A stretch of DNA of 64,000 nt from Okeanomitos corallinicola TIOX110 (GCF_038050375.1 NZ_CP150886.1:1405318-1469317), one strand, 5' to 3'; numbered from the stretch's first letter, positions 52,960-62,598 are shown. Program-made: numbers and translations. Notes: generated by a model not told the origin, from the sequence alone.

Positions 52960-54051
52960 TCAATCTCCCAACAGTTTATACTGCTCCAGCAATTGCTGGG
53001 ATATCTCCAAGGCATCCTGATAATCTCTCACTAACTCTTGCAGTTCTCCTTCAGTCTCCACACCCAATAGATCCTGCAAATCATCAGGTAATTCATCACC
53101 AATACCAGCCGCTTCTGCTGTGATACTTGGTTGTAATTTGGTTTCTACCTCTATTTGAGCAGCAGCAATAATTTCTTGTATTTCTGATAATAAAAACTCG
53201 TGCCGCTTGAGAGCTAATTCTTTTACACGTCTGAGAACGAAAAGCCATTCACCTATTTTTTGTCGGCGTTCTAGTTCAGTAGTAAGAACAGAGTCAAGTA
53301 TATGTTCTTTGACTGTTTGCAATAGTAGCCACCAAGGTTCATCGCGGAACTCTTCCTGGCTCAATCTCTTAATTCCTAATACTTGAATGACGGCATAAGA
53401 AAGACGAGAAAGCGAACTTCCGCTACTTTTATCTCTTAAGCGTTTATCTGCATCAATTTGCAGAAATTGAGGTGAAGGCCAATCTTCATCACTATGGGAA
53501 CCGTAGACAAGATAGTAGCCAGTTTTTAAATCCGCTACGTTGAAATCCATGACTAAGGTAAATGGGTTTTGTTGGCTCCCTTCCTGCGCTAGATAACTCA
53601 ATAATCTGCCAACAATATCAGTAACCTTGACAGCTACAGCCCAATCTGGTCGTAATGACAACTTCGCTACCCAATCGGCCTGTTTGATATGATCTACGAA
53701 TTTCTGTATGGGTTTCCCCTGCAATACCGTATATTTGATATTAATCCGCAATGAATCACTAGACCTGGCAGGAAGCCATTCAGTTAAATTAGTGCTAAGA
53801 CCCAAACGACAAGGAGTGTTTCTTTGAATCGTAGATATTTGATGTAGGCTTTGGGTTGGAGAATTGGGTTGAAAGGAGCTTGTTACAGAAGAACTAAATG
53901 TCACTAAATCAGCCTTACCCAAGAAGTTCGCTTGAAAAAATGTCTGAGCATCGTGTAACTTTACCAAAAAGTAACTATTGTCTAATTCTAAGTTGAATTG
54001 AGGGGAAGGTTGGTCTTGTAGGTAAAAAGGTTGACTAGCACCTGTTGGCAT
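52960..54051 (-). CDS. Unrecognised 363-aa component of the island
   Basis: No domain I can name. The first ~200 residues are beta-rich (LDNSYFLVKLHDAQTFFQAN, LRINIKYTVLQGKPIQ). Residues ~265-360 are helical (WLFVLRRVKELALKRHEFLL), with an acidic segment GDELPDDLQDLLGVETEGEL and a C-terminal coiled coil. It has no signal or membrane segment. It is three bases from the trypsin-like gene and directly abuts the iSTAND gene, so it is almost surely a functional subunit of the same complex. GGAG precedes its ATG. Confidence 0.6.
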   Translation of the reverse strand: MPTGASQPFYLQDQPSPQFNLELDNSYFLVKLHDAQTFFQANFLGKADLVTFSSSVTSSFQPNSPTQSLHQISTIQRNTPCRLGLSTNLTEWLPARSSDSLRINIKYTVLQGKPIQKFVDHIKQADWVAKLSLRPDWAVAVKVTDIVGRLLSYLAQEGSQQNPFTLVMDFNVADLKTGYYLVYGSHSDEDWPSPQFLQIDADKRLRDKSSGSSLSRLSYAVIQVLGIKRLSQEEFRDEPWWLLLQTVKEHILDSVLTTELERRQKIGEWLFVLRRVKELALKRHEFLLSEIQEIIAAAQIEVETKLQPSITAEAAGIGDELPDDLQDLLGVETEGELQELVRDYQDALEISQQLLEQYKLLGD

Positions 54052-54054
54052 GAT

Positions 54055-56517
54055 TTACTCCTGATTTTGGCTTTGTGCGGCTATGATTTCATTGTACAGT
54101 TTAGGACGATTGTGCTGTAAATCACTCAAGATAGCTTGAATTTTCGTGGCTTCCCGCAATTTTTGAGTTTCGTTTTCGCCGTTGTGCAGTGCCACTACCT
54201 GAAAGTTGGTTACATTCAATACAGGTGCGCCTGATGTTCCTTCTTCAGTAGGGGCGCTATGGAGAATACGGTTGCTATCCAAATCAGACTTGTAAAATCC
54301 ACCAGAACGCTGCTGTGGCTGTCCTTTGGGATGCTGAATTACATATAGTTGCGTCACTAGTTTGAAATCTATGTCTGCATCCAATCCGAGAAATCTCCGG
54401 CGTTGCAGAGGAGAATCCTGGCGATCGCGCAACCGCACAACAGCATAATCTAATTCCAGATTGTCGTGTTCCATCTGCACCAAGCCATATTCAATCCCAA
54501 CACCTGCTTGGGTAAAGTCAAAAGTGAATACGCTATTGGCTATTTGCTTTTGCAGGTCAGATGCACTAATTGGTGGCTCCCTTTTGGGGTCTCTGGCTTC
54601 AATAACATGCCAACAAGTTAATGCCAGTTCAGAAGTAACCAGCCACCCCGTACCTGTAGGTATTTTCTTCATTTTCCCATTGACAATTTTGGGGACAGTC
54701 ACACGAGCAACTGCACGAGCGCAATTCAGCAGTTTCTCATCTCCTGCAATGTAAAACATCGGCTCACCTTTGGGGTTGGCTTCTGCTTTACGTAAATCAT
54801 TTAGGCTAGGATTATTGTGTAAAACTACGAGATTAGATTTACTATTAGACTTAGGTGCAAGTATAGGTTCAAGTTCTTGTATTAGTTCAGATAAAGTCTG
54901 ATGCAACTCTTTTACCGGATCTATCTGCTTCTTTAATAAATGCAGCAGTATCATTAACACATTTTCTTTAGTATCATTACGATATTCATCATCTAAGTAA
55001 GCAATTACTCTCTGCGCTCGTTCATCTCGACTATTAGTCTCTGGCAAATTATTACACCACGCTTTGAGCAGGTCGTTGGAATCAAAAAAATCGATTAGTC
55101 GGTCATTAGTCCTAAACTGATCGCAATTCGACAAAGTTCTCCATAGTCGAGGATATATATTTTCAGGAATCCCAGGCATATCATTTGTTACAGCTACATG
55201 CTCATGATAGTATAAATTCTGAGGGAAACTTGTGACAGCAGGTTGCACCCATGAGTTACCCCCAAACCTGGATTGATTCTCAACGGGTGCAGTGGCAATG
55301 CTTTCTTGGACAGTAGCTTTGAGATGTTGGAGGCGATCGCGTCCTCGTTCTAAAAATCTCAAGTCTGTTTGAATTTGTTGCTGCAATTTGTTCTGGCTAT
55401 AACGTAAAAACTGATGCCATAAACCTAAGTTAGTCTCCGGTAAAGACTCCAATTTTTCTAGCTTATTTCTGTAATTTTTTTCATTTATAGCTATAGTATT
55501 TTCGTGATCTGCCAGTTCCCCCAAGTAGCGAGCATACTCCAAGCCTATGTTCGATAAGTCTACCTGCAACTGCCTTAACTGCGATCGCTGATTTGCAGTT
55601 TGAGTAATTTGATGAAAGCGTCGTTCGTAATTTTGTAATTTACCGTAAAGTTTTTTGGCTTTGCGATCGCACCACCGTGATTGATAATAAACATACTGAA
55701 TTTTATGCCTACACCACAGCAGATATAGTAGAATTTCAGCTACTTTATCCATGCAGTTTTGGTTCATATCTTGGCATTTAAACCAAACTAAAATATGCAG
55801 TTTTTGAGCAGGGTCTGTGTGCGCGCTTTCATATTCAAAAATTGGATTGCCTAGCAGATAACCTGTACTAATTAACTCAGTTGAATTTCTTTCTGAAAGT
55901 ATTTGTGTAACAAAAGCATTAGCTAAATCTTGATAGTTGTCTTGTGCTTCTATTGGTTGCCCAAAAAGTAATAATGTTTGACCCAAAGAAGCTTGAATTT
56001 TTGGAGGTAGTAGCAGATTATTGTAATTAAGATTACTTAATTGAGATATGCTGAACGTATCTTGAGAATACAGAGTTAAATCAATTGCATAAGTATCATG
56101 TAATCGAAAAGGGCAAAGTAAACCTTGAAGTTCTAACCCTCTAGTTTGAGGAATTAACTGAAAGTTTAAACTTTGTTCTTGATTATGTAAAAGATTGGTA
56201 TATTCAATTCCAAAAGAATCTTCTATTTGTGGAAAATATTGATTATTTTGATAGCAAATAAGTTGGTTTGGCAGGGTTTTTAATTTTGTAATGTGGAACT
56301 TATCACCCAAATCAACTAACTGTTCCCATAAAATTGGTGCTTCTGCTACAGTCGGTTCTTCCCCTTGGTTTATGCTGTTTCGTAAATGGAAAGCATAAAG
56401 GGTAAGACTAGGACGATGTAGTCCGAAATTCTTGGGGATTTCGTTCATGATTTGGGCAGATGATACAGATAATTTTAGGTGTATATTGAAATTGATATTT
56501 ATTGATATCTGATTCAT
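54055..56517 (-). CDS. Large protein with death-like adaptor and trypsin-like protease domain
   Basis: An 820-aa protein. Residues ~1-290 are a beta-rich/alpha region of unknown type (LHRPSLTLYAFHLRNSI), and ~290-430 is a coiled coil. Residues ~450-550 are a helical domain (YPRLWRTLSNCDQF, RVIAYLDDEYRNDTKENVLM) like that of the iSTAND protein. Residues ~590-800 are a trypsin-like serine protease with His637 in LALTCWHVIEA, Asp690 in LELDYAVVRL and Ser762 in EGTSGAPVLN. The triad is complete. No signal peptide is seen, so it acts in the cytoplasm. In vWA-MoxR systems such adaptor-protease fusions are the presumed effectors. It is first in the tight core block; the ATG at 56517 is used, with ATG 56448 as an alternative. 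Confidence 0.8.
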   Translation of the reverse strand: MNQISININFNIHLKLSVSSAQIMNEIPKNFGLHRPSLTLYAFHLRNSINQGEEPTVAEAPILWEQLVDLGDKFHITKLKTLPNQLICYQNNQYFPQIEDSFGIEYTNLLHNQEQSLNFQLIPQTRGLELQGLLCPFRLHDTYAIDLTLYSQDTFSISQLSNLNYNNLLLPPKIQASLGQTLLLFGQPIEAQDNYQDLANAFVTQILSERNSTELISTGYLLGNPIFEYESAHTDPAQKLHILVWFKCQDMNQNCMDKVAEILLYLLWCRHKIQYVYYQSRWCDRKAKKLYGKLQNYERRFHQITQTANQRSQLRQLQVDLSNIGLEYARYLGELADHENTIAINEKNYRNKLEKLESLPETNLGLWHQFLRYSQNKLQQQIQTDLRFLERGRDRLQHLKATVQESIATAPVENQSRFGGNSWVQPAVTSFPQNLYYHEHVAVTNDMPGIPENIYPRLWRTLSNCDQFRTNDRLIDFFDSNDLLKAWCNNLPETNSRDERAQRVIAYLDDEYRNDTKENVLMILLHLLKKQIDPVKELHQTLSELIQELEPILAPKSNSKSNLVVLHNNPSLNDLRKAEANPKGEPMFYIAGDEKLLNCARAVARVTVPKIVNGKMKKIPTGTGWLVTSELALTCWHVIEARDPKREPPISASDLQKQIANSVFTFDFTQAGVGIEYGLVQMEHDNLELDYAVVRLRDRQDSPLQRRRFLGLDADIDFKLVTQLYVIQHPKGQPQQRSGGFYKSDLDSNRILHSAPTEEGTSGAPVLNVTNFQVVALHNGENETQKLREATKIQAILSDLQHNRPKLYNEIIAAQSQNQE

Positions 56518-56687
56518 GACTGTAAATATACAAAAACTTTTGTACTGAAGAATTATAATTAGAACTTGCTGTTAGCGGAGCTTGCCGTTAAGTATGGCTT
56601 GCTGAATAAATATGAAAACATTGCAGGTAAAGGATTTGAGGCGATTTGAAATTAAAAAAATGCAAGATTTTAGAGTTTGTTGTTTCA

Positions 56688-58697
56688 TTATTTACCAATC
56701 GCACAGAATGCTGCCCAGTAAAAAGGCGATTTAAAGGGTTGAGCATCATCAGACATTTTATGAAGACGACGACGCAGATTCATTCTAACTGCTGGACTCA
56801 TAGGTAACTGGTTTTCTTCAATCCATGTTTCCAGTTCCTTTCTGGTGATATCTCGAAGCCAGGGTTGGGCTTGGTTAAGAGCAACTGCGACTGACTGGAA
56901 GTTTTGCAGATTCTGGTAAAATCGAGTCATTAAAAAGGCCGTGGATAAGTCATTTACCGTCCACAGGGAACTGACGACATTAGGACTACCTGCGTAGAGG
57001 AAACCACTAGGTAAGCCAATATATTCATCGCTGACATTAGTCATGTCTGTTATTCCTGTCTCGCAAGCAGATAGAGTCACCAAGCGACATTTCTGTAGAT
57101 TGAGCTTGAAGATATCCTCTAGTGTTAGGCAATTAGCTAAATCCAATTTTTTTTCCTCTAGAGTTTGCACCGTTGTTTCAATAGTTGCAGATTTGCTATC
57201 CAAAAAACCGCCTGCTAAAACAAGTACGGATTTAAGTGGTTCAGTGAAGTTAAAAGAACTGTGGCAGGAGAAGTGAAGACAGTGAGCAGACTTAAATTGT
57301 TGGAGAGAAAGATTAGATTTCTTTGCTTGCTCTTTTTCCAAAATGTCGTTGCGTGTGAAGTATTTTTGTATTGCTAAGACTTCTACATCTGAGTAACTCA
57401 AATCATGAGTTGGGTTTTGTATACCAAGCAGGTCACTAAAGTTTGGTCGTTGTTGCTGTTGTGTGAGCTGAAGTAGCTGACAACTGGGCGCATAGCGCAC
57501 TCCTTGAGAAAAGTGGTCTAGCAAGCAAGAGCCATCTGCTAACGTTAAAGCATGAAGTGGCAATAGGTGAAGAATACGATGAGGAACTAGAATCAGTTGG
57601 TTACAGGTTTTAGGAATAGATTGAAGGATTTCATCTAGATGTAGTAGCTGGGCAAATTGTTGGAGTGTGCTAGGAAGTTGCTTTTGCCACTGTTCTTTAT
57701 CCTGTGCGTAAGTTGTCAGGTAATGGAAGTATGTTTCTACTAGCGAGGGATTTTTAGTGTCAGTGTTTGTGCATTCTTGCTCTCCTAGTTGTTGGAGATA
57801 TTCAGCCATGCGAGGAGGCAATCCCTCTGCTATTTCTGTCAAAGGAGAGTCCCAGTTGATGGGGTATTCCCGAACGGTAGGATAGATGGTCGCATGGGTA
57901 ATGATGAAAACCCTAACCTGCTCTGGAGTCACGTACCATTCTATAATTGCAGTATTTTCATCAATCAGCGATCTGATTTGATTGAAGGTGATGAAGTCAA
58001 CAGCCTGAGATGGATTGAAAGTAGAAATTAAAGGTTGAATATGATTAGCAATTAGCTCGTCCAGTTTTCCCTGAAGCTGATTAAGATAACTGTAATCTAG
58101 AGTAGGGCTAGACAGCAATTTTTTCAAGTCAGGCTCATCTTCGGTAAAGATGATGTTAATACTTGAAGAAGTTCTTTGAGCTAAATCTAGCCGTCGCTGC
58201 TCAGCCGAAATATCTCGCTGTAGCTCCTGCCATTGCTGCTGAATATTGTTGGGAAGTTCTGGGGGTAATTGATCACGTTTGGCAAGTAACTCAAACAGGA
58301 CTCGCACCTTGTTACGCTCGATATACTCAAGTGCCAAAGCTGCATACTGAGGCTTACTATCAGCTAGTGCCAGACAAACTTCTACAATTTTTTGATAAAG
58401 GTCATTCCATTTTGCTCCCCATTTCTGTTTAGCACGATCCCCCGAAGTAATTACTACTCGCAGAAACTCTACAGTGGAAATTGCTTCTGCAAAAGCGTTA
58501 TAAGCACTTTGAAATTGATTTACTGCTTGATAGGCAAGTCCTAGATTTAACTGTATATTGATGTAGCCATAAGGATTCACTTCCCGACTGTATATCTGTA
58601 GTGCTTGTTGTCCATGTTGGACTGCCGCTGGAAAATACTGTTGTGGATTATCATTCACAAGGTTGGCATAAGCACATGCTAGATTGTTATTAATCAT
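56688..58697 (-). CDS. CHAT protein with remnant TPRs, separated from its N-terminal part
   Basis: From the ATG at 58697 (MINNNLACAYANLVNDN) the protein is 669 aa: ~2-3 TPR-like units, a helical linker, and a CHAT domain with His479 in HFSCHSSF and Cys545 in LSACETGI, so the dyad is present. It ends FYWAAFCAIGK. The frame upstream of the ATG to 58772 is a shadow of the real TPR frame and should not be counted. The upstream gene runs out of frame into this one, which shows that the two are parts of one broken gene. It may still be translated on its own. Confidence 0.75.
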   Translation of the reverse strand: MINNNLACAYANLVNDNPQQYFPAAVQHGQQALQIYSREVNPYGYINIQLNLGLAYQAVNQFQSAYNAFAEAISTVEFLRVVITSGDRAKQKWGAKWNDLYQKIVEVCLALADSKPQYAALALEYIERNKVRVLFELLAKRDQLPPELPNNIQQQWQELQRDISAEQRRLDLAQRTSSSINIIFTEDEPDLKKLLSSPTLDYSYLNQLQGKLDELIANHIQPLISTFNPSQAVDFITFNQIRSLIDENTAIIEWYVTPEQVRVFIITHATIYPTVREYPINWDSPLTEIAEGLPPRMAEYLQQLGEQECTNTDTKNPSLVETYFHYLTTYAQDKEQWQKQLPSTLQQFAQLLHLDEILQSIPKTCNQLILVPHRILHLLPLHALTLADGSCLLDHFSQGVRYAPSCQLLQLTQQQQRPNFSDLLGIQNPTHDLSYSDVEVLAIQKYFTRNDILEKEQAKKSNLSLQQFKSAHCLHFSCHSSFNFTEPLKSVLVLAGGFLDSKSATIETTVQTLEEKKLDLANCLTLEDIFKLNLQKCRLVTLSACETGITDMTNVSDEYIGLPSGFLYAGSPNVVSSLWTVNDLSTAFLMTRFYQNLQNFQSVAVALNQAQPWLRDITRKELETWIEENQLPMSPAVRMNLRRRLHKMSDDAQPFKSPFYWAAFCAIGK

Positions 58698-59223
58698 TGC
58701 CCTTTTCACAACAAGTGATCGCTGTTTCAATATTCTCAGCTTTATCTCCGCGTACCCTATTGCAATAGGCAACTGCTAGATTGTGTTGAGATTCTCCCCA
58801 AGGACCTATAAAAAGTTCATGAGACATCATTTGAGCAGTCGCTTCATAGCCAGCAATAGCAATTTCGAGATTACTGGCTTTACTACCAACAGGAAACTCT
58901 TGAAGTACAGTACTGAAAGTTGAAACAGCAGCTGAAATTCGTGTTGCTTGAGAAAAAGTTGCCCTTGAACAAATAGTATTTGTCCAGGTACGCAGCCAGC
59001 TTGCAAAGTTTTCATTCAGTAACTCCAGGTTTTCCTGAAAGAATGGGTAAATGACCTGTGGATTGCCAAAACTCCTCATACAAACTTGTAAAGCCTCAAC
59101 TAAAAAGGCTTCTTCTGGAGTAGTTGCTGTTTCCGGTGTGCTAATTGCTGCTACTAAATCTTTGTGAGCAGCATCAACGAGAATATCTCTAAGAAAATTG
59201 GTTGCTTTTTCAAAAAATTCCAT
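58690..59223 (-). pseudogene. TPR N-terminal fragment of the broken TPR-CHAT gene
   Basis: The 177-aa frame starts MEFFEKATNFLRDILVDAA, has a helical region like the one before the TPRs in paralogues, and one TPR unit ending KAENIETAITCC. Then it reads EKGND and stops. In intact paralogues the next ~17 residues lead to a conserved W-A-x-x-x-N-N-L pattern; here the matching AMINNNLACAY follows immediately, but in another frame. So ~45-50 bases were lost with a frame change. It overlaps the downstream part by a few bases. Confidence 0.75.
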
Positions 59224-59226
59224 TAT

Positions 59227-59262
59227 TTATTGTCCAATCACACAAAACGCCGCATTTGCTAG
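59227..59262 (-). pseudogene. C-terminal scrap of a deleted CHAT gene
   Basis: The minus strand reads AAFCVIGQ and a stop. AAFCAIGQ/K-stop is the exact ending of the other CHAT genes in this window. Nothing further upstream matches. Together with the N-terminal scrap at 59409-59450 it outlines a lost paralogue. Confidence 0.6.
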
Positions 59263-59307
59263 CAAAATTTCTGGTTATTGACCATCAGGGCAGGTCAGTA
59301 ATTGATA

Positions 59308-59410
59308 TACAGCAGATTCGAGGTTGGTGAGGTACAGTCATTGGTTGAACTCCAAGTTTTAAAACTACCTTATAAAATTGGTGTACCTCATTTACCCCAA
59401 AAGTGCTGTA
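59308..59410. mobile_element. MITE with TACAGCA ends
   Basis: The ~103-bp element is bounded by TACAGCAGATTCGAGGTTGG and, reversed, TACAGCACTTTTGGGGTAAA, both followed by TGAGGTAC. TA is at each outer end. The terminal pattern matches the end of the IS630-type element at 36936, which may have mobilised it. It sits in the scar of a deleted CHAT gene. Confidence 0.65.
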
Positions 59411-59450
59411 TTAGATTTAGATATGCTTTTTGACGTTGTTCTTTTGTCAC
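59409..59450 (-). pseudogene. N-terminal scrap of a deleted TPR-CHAT gene
   Basis: AAAGGAGGAGCA precedes a GTG at 59450, followed by TKEQRQKAYLNLI before the MITE begins. This resembles the starts of intact paralogues (DAQRHQAYLDLTEELL, NEQNQEIYRKLIEALL). A strong ribosome-binding site with a start that leads nowhere supports a truncated gene. Confidence 0.6.
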
Positions 59451-59499
59451 TGCTCCTCCTTTTTCCACAACTACTAATGTTTTTTCTCCATTGAATTTG

Positions 59500-62400
59500 T
59501 CATTGCCCAATCGCACAAAATGCTGCCCAATGGAAAGGCGATTTAAAGGGTTGAGCATCATCAGATATTTTATGTAATCGACGATTTAAACTCATCTTAA
59601 CTGCTGGAGCTAAATTTAACTGGCTTTGAACCATCCATGTTTCCAATTCCTTCTTGGTAAGATTTCTGAGCCAGAGTTGAGCTTGGTTGAGAGCAACTGC
59701 AACTGACTGCGTGGTTTGCAGATTTTGATAAAACTGAATCATTAAAAAAGCTGTAGATAAGTCATTAACTGTCCAAAGAGAACTAACGACACTAGAAGCA
59801 CCTGCATAAAGAAAACCACTGGGTAAACCAATGTATTCATCGCTGATATTGCGGAAATCAATCAATCCAGTTTCGCAAGCAGATAGAGTGACTAGGGGAG
59901 ATTGGTTTAAGTTGAGAGTGAATATTTTCTCCAAAGTCAGGCATTTATCCAAATCCAGCAGTTTTCCATCTGGCAAAGTGAGGTACTGTTCTGAGTTAGT
60001 TTCAGTGGATGCCGTGTCAAGATATGCATCTGTGAGGATAAGGCTAGATTGGCGAGGCTGGTTTGGATGAAAATAGCCATGACAGCTAAAGTGGGTGCAG
60101 TGGGCAGTAGTAAAGGAAATATCATCAATCGCTTCTCTGGTTGCCATCCCTTCTTTGAGAACATTGGTTGTACTAAAATAACGTTGAATTGTTTCTACTT
60201 CAAGATTGGTATAGCCGAGGTCTTTTGTAGGGTTTTGAACAGCAAAGAAGCTTGTGAAGTCAGGAAGTTTTCTCATCTGAGCAAGTTGGAGCATTTGGCA
60301 GCTAGGAGCATAATTCACCCCTTGAGGAAATAAATCAAGGAGACTAGATTTCTCTGTAACTGGCAACGCATGAAGGGGAAATAAATGTAAATACTGATGG
60401 GGAATTAAAATTAGCCTCTCACAACTATCGGGAATCAGCTTAATAATTTCCTCAAGGTGCAGAATCTTACCTAGTAAATGGAGACGGGTACTTAAGCGGC
60501 GCTGCCAATGGGATTTTTTCTCATAGTAAGCTCCCATATATGCAGCTACCCAATACATCAATTTTTTTAAGTCTTTTGGCTCGGATTGCCAAACAATAGG
60601 CTGTTGGGTTTGACAGGTGAAAATAAAAACAAGAAACTTGTTTCTGGCAACATACAACTGGACAATAGCAGTACGCCGATCCAAAGTTACCCTAAATTGG
60701 TCAAATTTAAACCCTGAACCAACGGGGAGGTATTGGTTTTGCAGTTTATTGCGTTGCAGCCTTAGCTGTGAAAGATGTTTTGTCAGAGCAGTGCTTGCTT
60801 GAGCTATAGCATTTTGCAATTGGTACTGACTGGTAGAGATTTCGTCTTGGAGTTGTTCCAATTGTCTAACGATTTCTCTGGGGAAAATAGCCTGGAGGTC
60901 GCGACTGAGGATAAGTTCTACCAAGTTGCGAGTTTTGCTGCGCTCGACATATTCTATTGCTTTGGTAGGGTTCTCCAACTCCAGGCAAACTTCTATTGCA
61001 AATTCATAGACCTTGTTCCATTTTTCAGCTAGTTTTTGTTTGTCTTCTTCTTTTGCAGAACCAAAGACTATCTCCCCTCGCAAAGACTCTAAAATATCAA
61101 TAGCAGCCGTAAAAGCATTGTAAGCATCACTAAACTGTCCAGCATCTTGATAGGCAAGACCGAGATTGAATTGAGTTTCTACATATAATATAGGAAGAGC
61201 TTCGCGAGTACGTACCTCTAAGGCTGCCTTTAAATGTCGAATTGCGATTTCTAAGTTCTCTAGCTTTTCCCCATTAATGCGTTTGCGGTAGGTATCGCCC
61301 AGATTGTTCTGGGTTGTAGCCCATTCCTGTGAAAAAAGTCTACGGGTGCGTATTTCCAAGGCAGCTGTGAAACAACGAATAGCTGTTTCTAGGTTCTCTG
61401 CCTTTTCCCCACAAATACGATTACTATAGGCATTGCCCAAATTGTTGTGCAGCATAGCCCATTTGTAGGCTGAGTCTTCGCGAGTGTATACTTCCAAGGC
61501 GGCCTGAAAACAGCGAATTGCTGCTTCCAAATTCTCTGCCTGTTCTCCCTCAATACGTTCGTAGTAAGCAATTCCCAAATTGTTCTGAGTCATTGCCCAC
61601 TCTTGGGAATTGACTTCGCGGGTGCGTACTTCCAAGGCAGTCTGAAAACAATGAATGGCTGCTTCTAAATTTTCCGATTTCTCCCCCCGAATGCGACTAC
61701 TGTAGGCAATTCCCAGATTGTGTTGAGTCATCGCCCAGTCTTGAGGAAAGGCTTGGCGAGTACGTACTTTTAATGCCGCTTCAAAGCAGTGAATTGCTGC
61801 TTCTATGTTTTCTGCTTGTTCTCCCCGAATGCGATTTTGATAGACAATACCTAAATTTTGTTGGGTCATACTCCAGTCATAGGGACACAGTTCACAAGTA
61901 CATACCCTCAAGGCAGCCAAATAATAGCCAATCGCTTGTTCTAAATTCTCTGCTTTTTCTCCTCTGATACGGTTACGATAGGCAATCCCCAGATTGTTTT
62001 GTATTGAAGCCCATTCTTGAGGAAAAGCTTCCCTGGTAAATACCGTAGCAGCAACTTGATACCCTGCTATCGCAACTTCTATGTTACTGGCTTGATTCCC
62101 TAGGGGAAACTTACGGATGAGAATACTGAAATTGACTATATCTGCGCTCAACTTCTGGGCTTGTTCTGGTACTATACTTAGCAAGGTAGTAGTTGCCCAA
62201 TTTTGCAAAACACTGGCAAAGTTATCATTAAGTAGGTCTAAGTTATCTTGTAACAGCGAGTACAAAACTTTCGGGTTGTTGTTGCTGTAGTGGATTGCTT
62301 GCAATAACTGCAAGAGTAAGTCAAGTTGAGAGTTAGGGTTTTGGAGTTGAGAAAAAGTGGTGGTTGATGATAATCCCAATACTTCAGATAGTTGACAGAC

Positions 62401-62598
62401 AACATCTTTTAAAAAATTAGCAGCATTTTCGTTACCTTTTTCTGCTAATTCCTCGCTTACCTGTTGCATAATCTGCAATAACTCAGCATTGAGCAAATGC
62501 TGACTGCTATTCAAAATCTCATTGATTTCCTGGCTACTACTACATTGGAGCAGTGCCTCAATTAATTTCCTATAAATTTCTTGATTTTGTTCGTTCAT
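59500..62598 (-). CDS. TPR-CHAT protein with intact protease dyad
   Basis: A 1032-aa protein with the same plan as the one at 41.9 kb: an N-terminal helical domain (NEQNQEIYRKLIEALLQC), ~7 TPR units of 40-46 residues (~200-500), a YVERSKTRNLVELILSRD linker, and a CHAT domain ending FHWAAFCAIGQ. His840 (HFSCHGYFH) and Cys908 (TLSACETGL) are present. An insert with D-rich sequence (SLILTDAYLDTASTE) lies between them. The ATG at 62598 overlaps the stop of the upstream CHAT gene (TAATG), so translation is coupled; a TTG start at 62616 is less likely. Confidence 0.88.
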   Translation of the reverse strand: MNEQNQEIYRKLIEALLQCSSSQEINEILNSSQHLLNAELLQIMQQVSEELAEKGNENAANFLKDVVCQLSEVLGLSSTTTFSQLQNPNSQLDLLLQLLQAIHYSNNNPKVLYSLLQDNLDLLNDNFASVLQNWATTTLLSIVPEQAQKLSADIVNFSILIRKFPLGNQASNIEVAIAGYQVAATVFTREAFPQEWASIQNNLGIAYRNRIRGEKAENLEQAIGYYLAALRVCTCELCPYDWSMTQQNLGIVYQNRIRGEQAENIEAAIHCFEAALKVRTRQAFPQDWAMTQHNLGIAYSSRIRGEKSENLEAAIHCFQTALEVRTREVNSQEWAMTQNNLGIAYYERIEGEQAENLEAAIRCFQAALEVYTREDSAYKWAMLHNNLGNAYSNRICGEKAENLETAIRCFTAALEIRTRRLFSQEWATTQNNLGDTYRKRINGEKLENLEIAIRHLKAALEVRTREALPILYVETQFNLGLAYQDAGQFSDAYNAFTAAIDILESLRGEIVFGSAKEEDKQKLAEKWNKVYEFAIEVCLELENPTKAIEYVERSKTRNLVELILSRDLQAIFPREIVRQLEQLQDEISTSQYQLQNAIAQASTALTKHLSQLRLQRNKLQNQYLPVGSGFKFDQFRVTLDRRTAIVQLYVARNKFLVFIFTCQTQQPIVWQSEPKDLKKLMYWVAAYMGAYYEKKSHWQRRLSTRLHLLGKILHLEEIIKLIPDSCERLILIPHQYLHLFPLHALPVTEKSSLLDLFPQGVNYAPSCQMLQLAQMRKLPDFTSFFAVQNPTKDLGYTNLEVETIQRYFSTTNVLKEGMATREAIDDISFTTAHCTHFSCHGYFHPNQPRQSSLILTDAYLDTASTETNSEQYLTLPDGKLLDLDKCLTLEKIFTLNLNQSPLVTLSACETGLIDFRNISDEYIGLPSGFLYAGASSVVSSLWTVNDLSTAFLMIQFYQNLQTTQSVAVALNQAQLWLRNLTKKELETWMVQSQLNLAPAVKMSLNRRLHKISDDAQPFKSPFHWAAFCAIGQ

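Noticed and set aside
58697-58772. Extended N-terminus of the 56.7-kb CHAT frame
   Set aside because: The codons upstream of ATG 58697 are an out-of-frame reading of the TPR unit of the neighbouring fragment.
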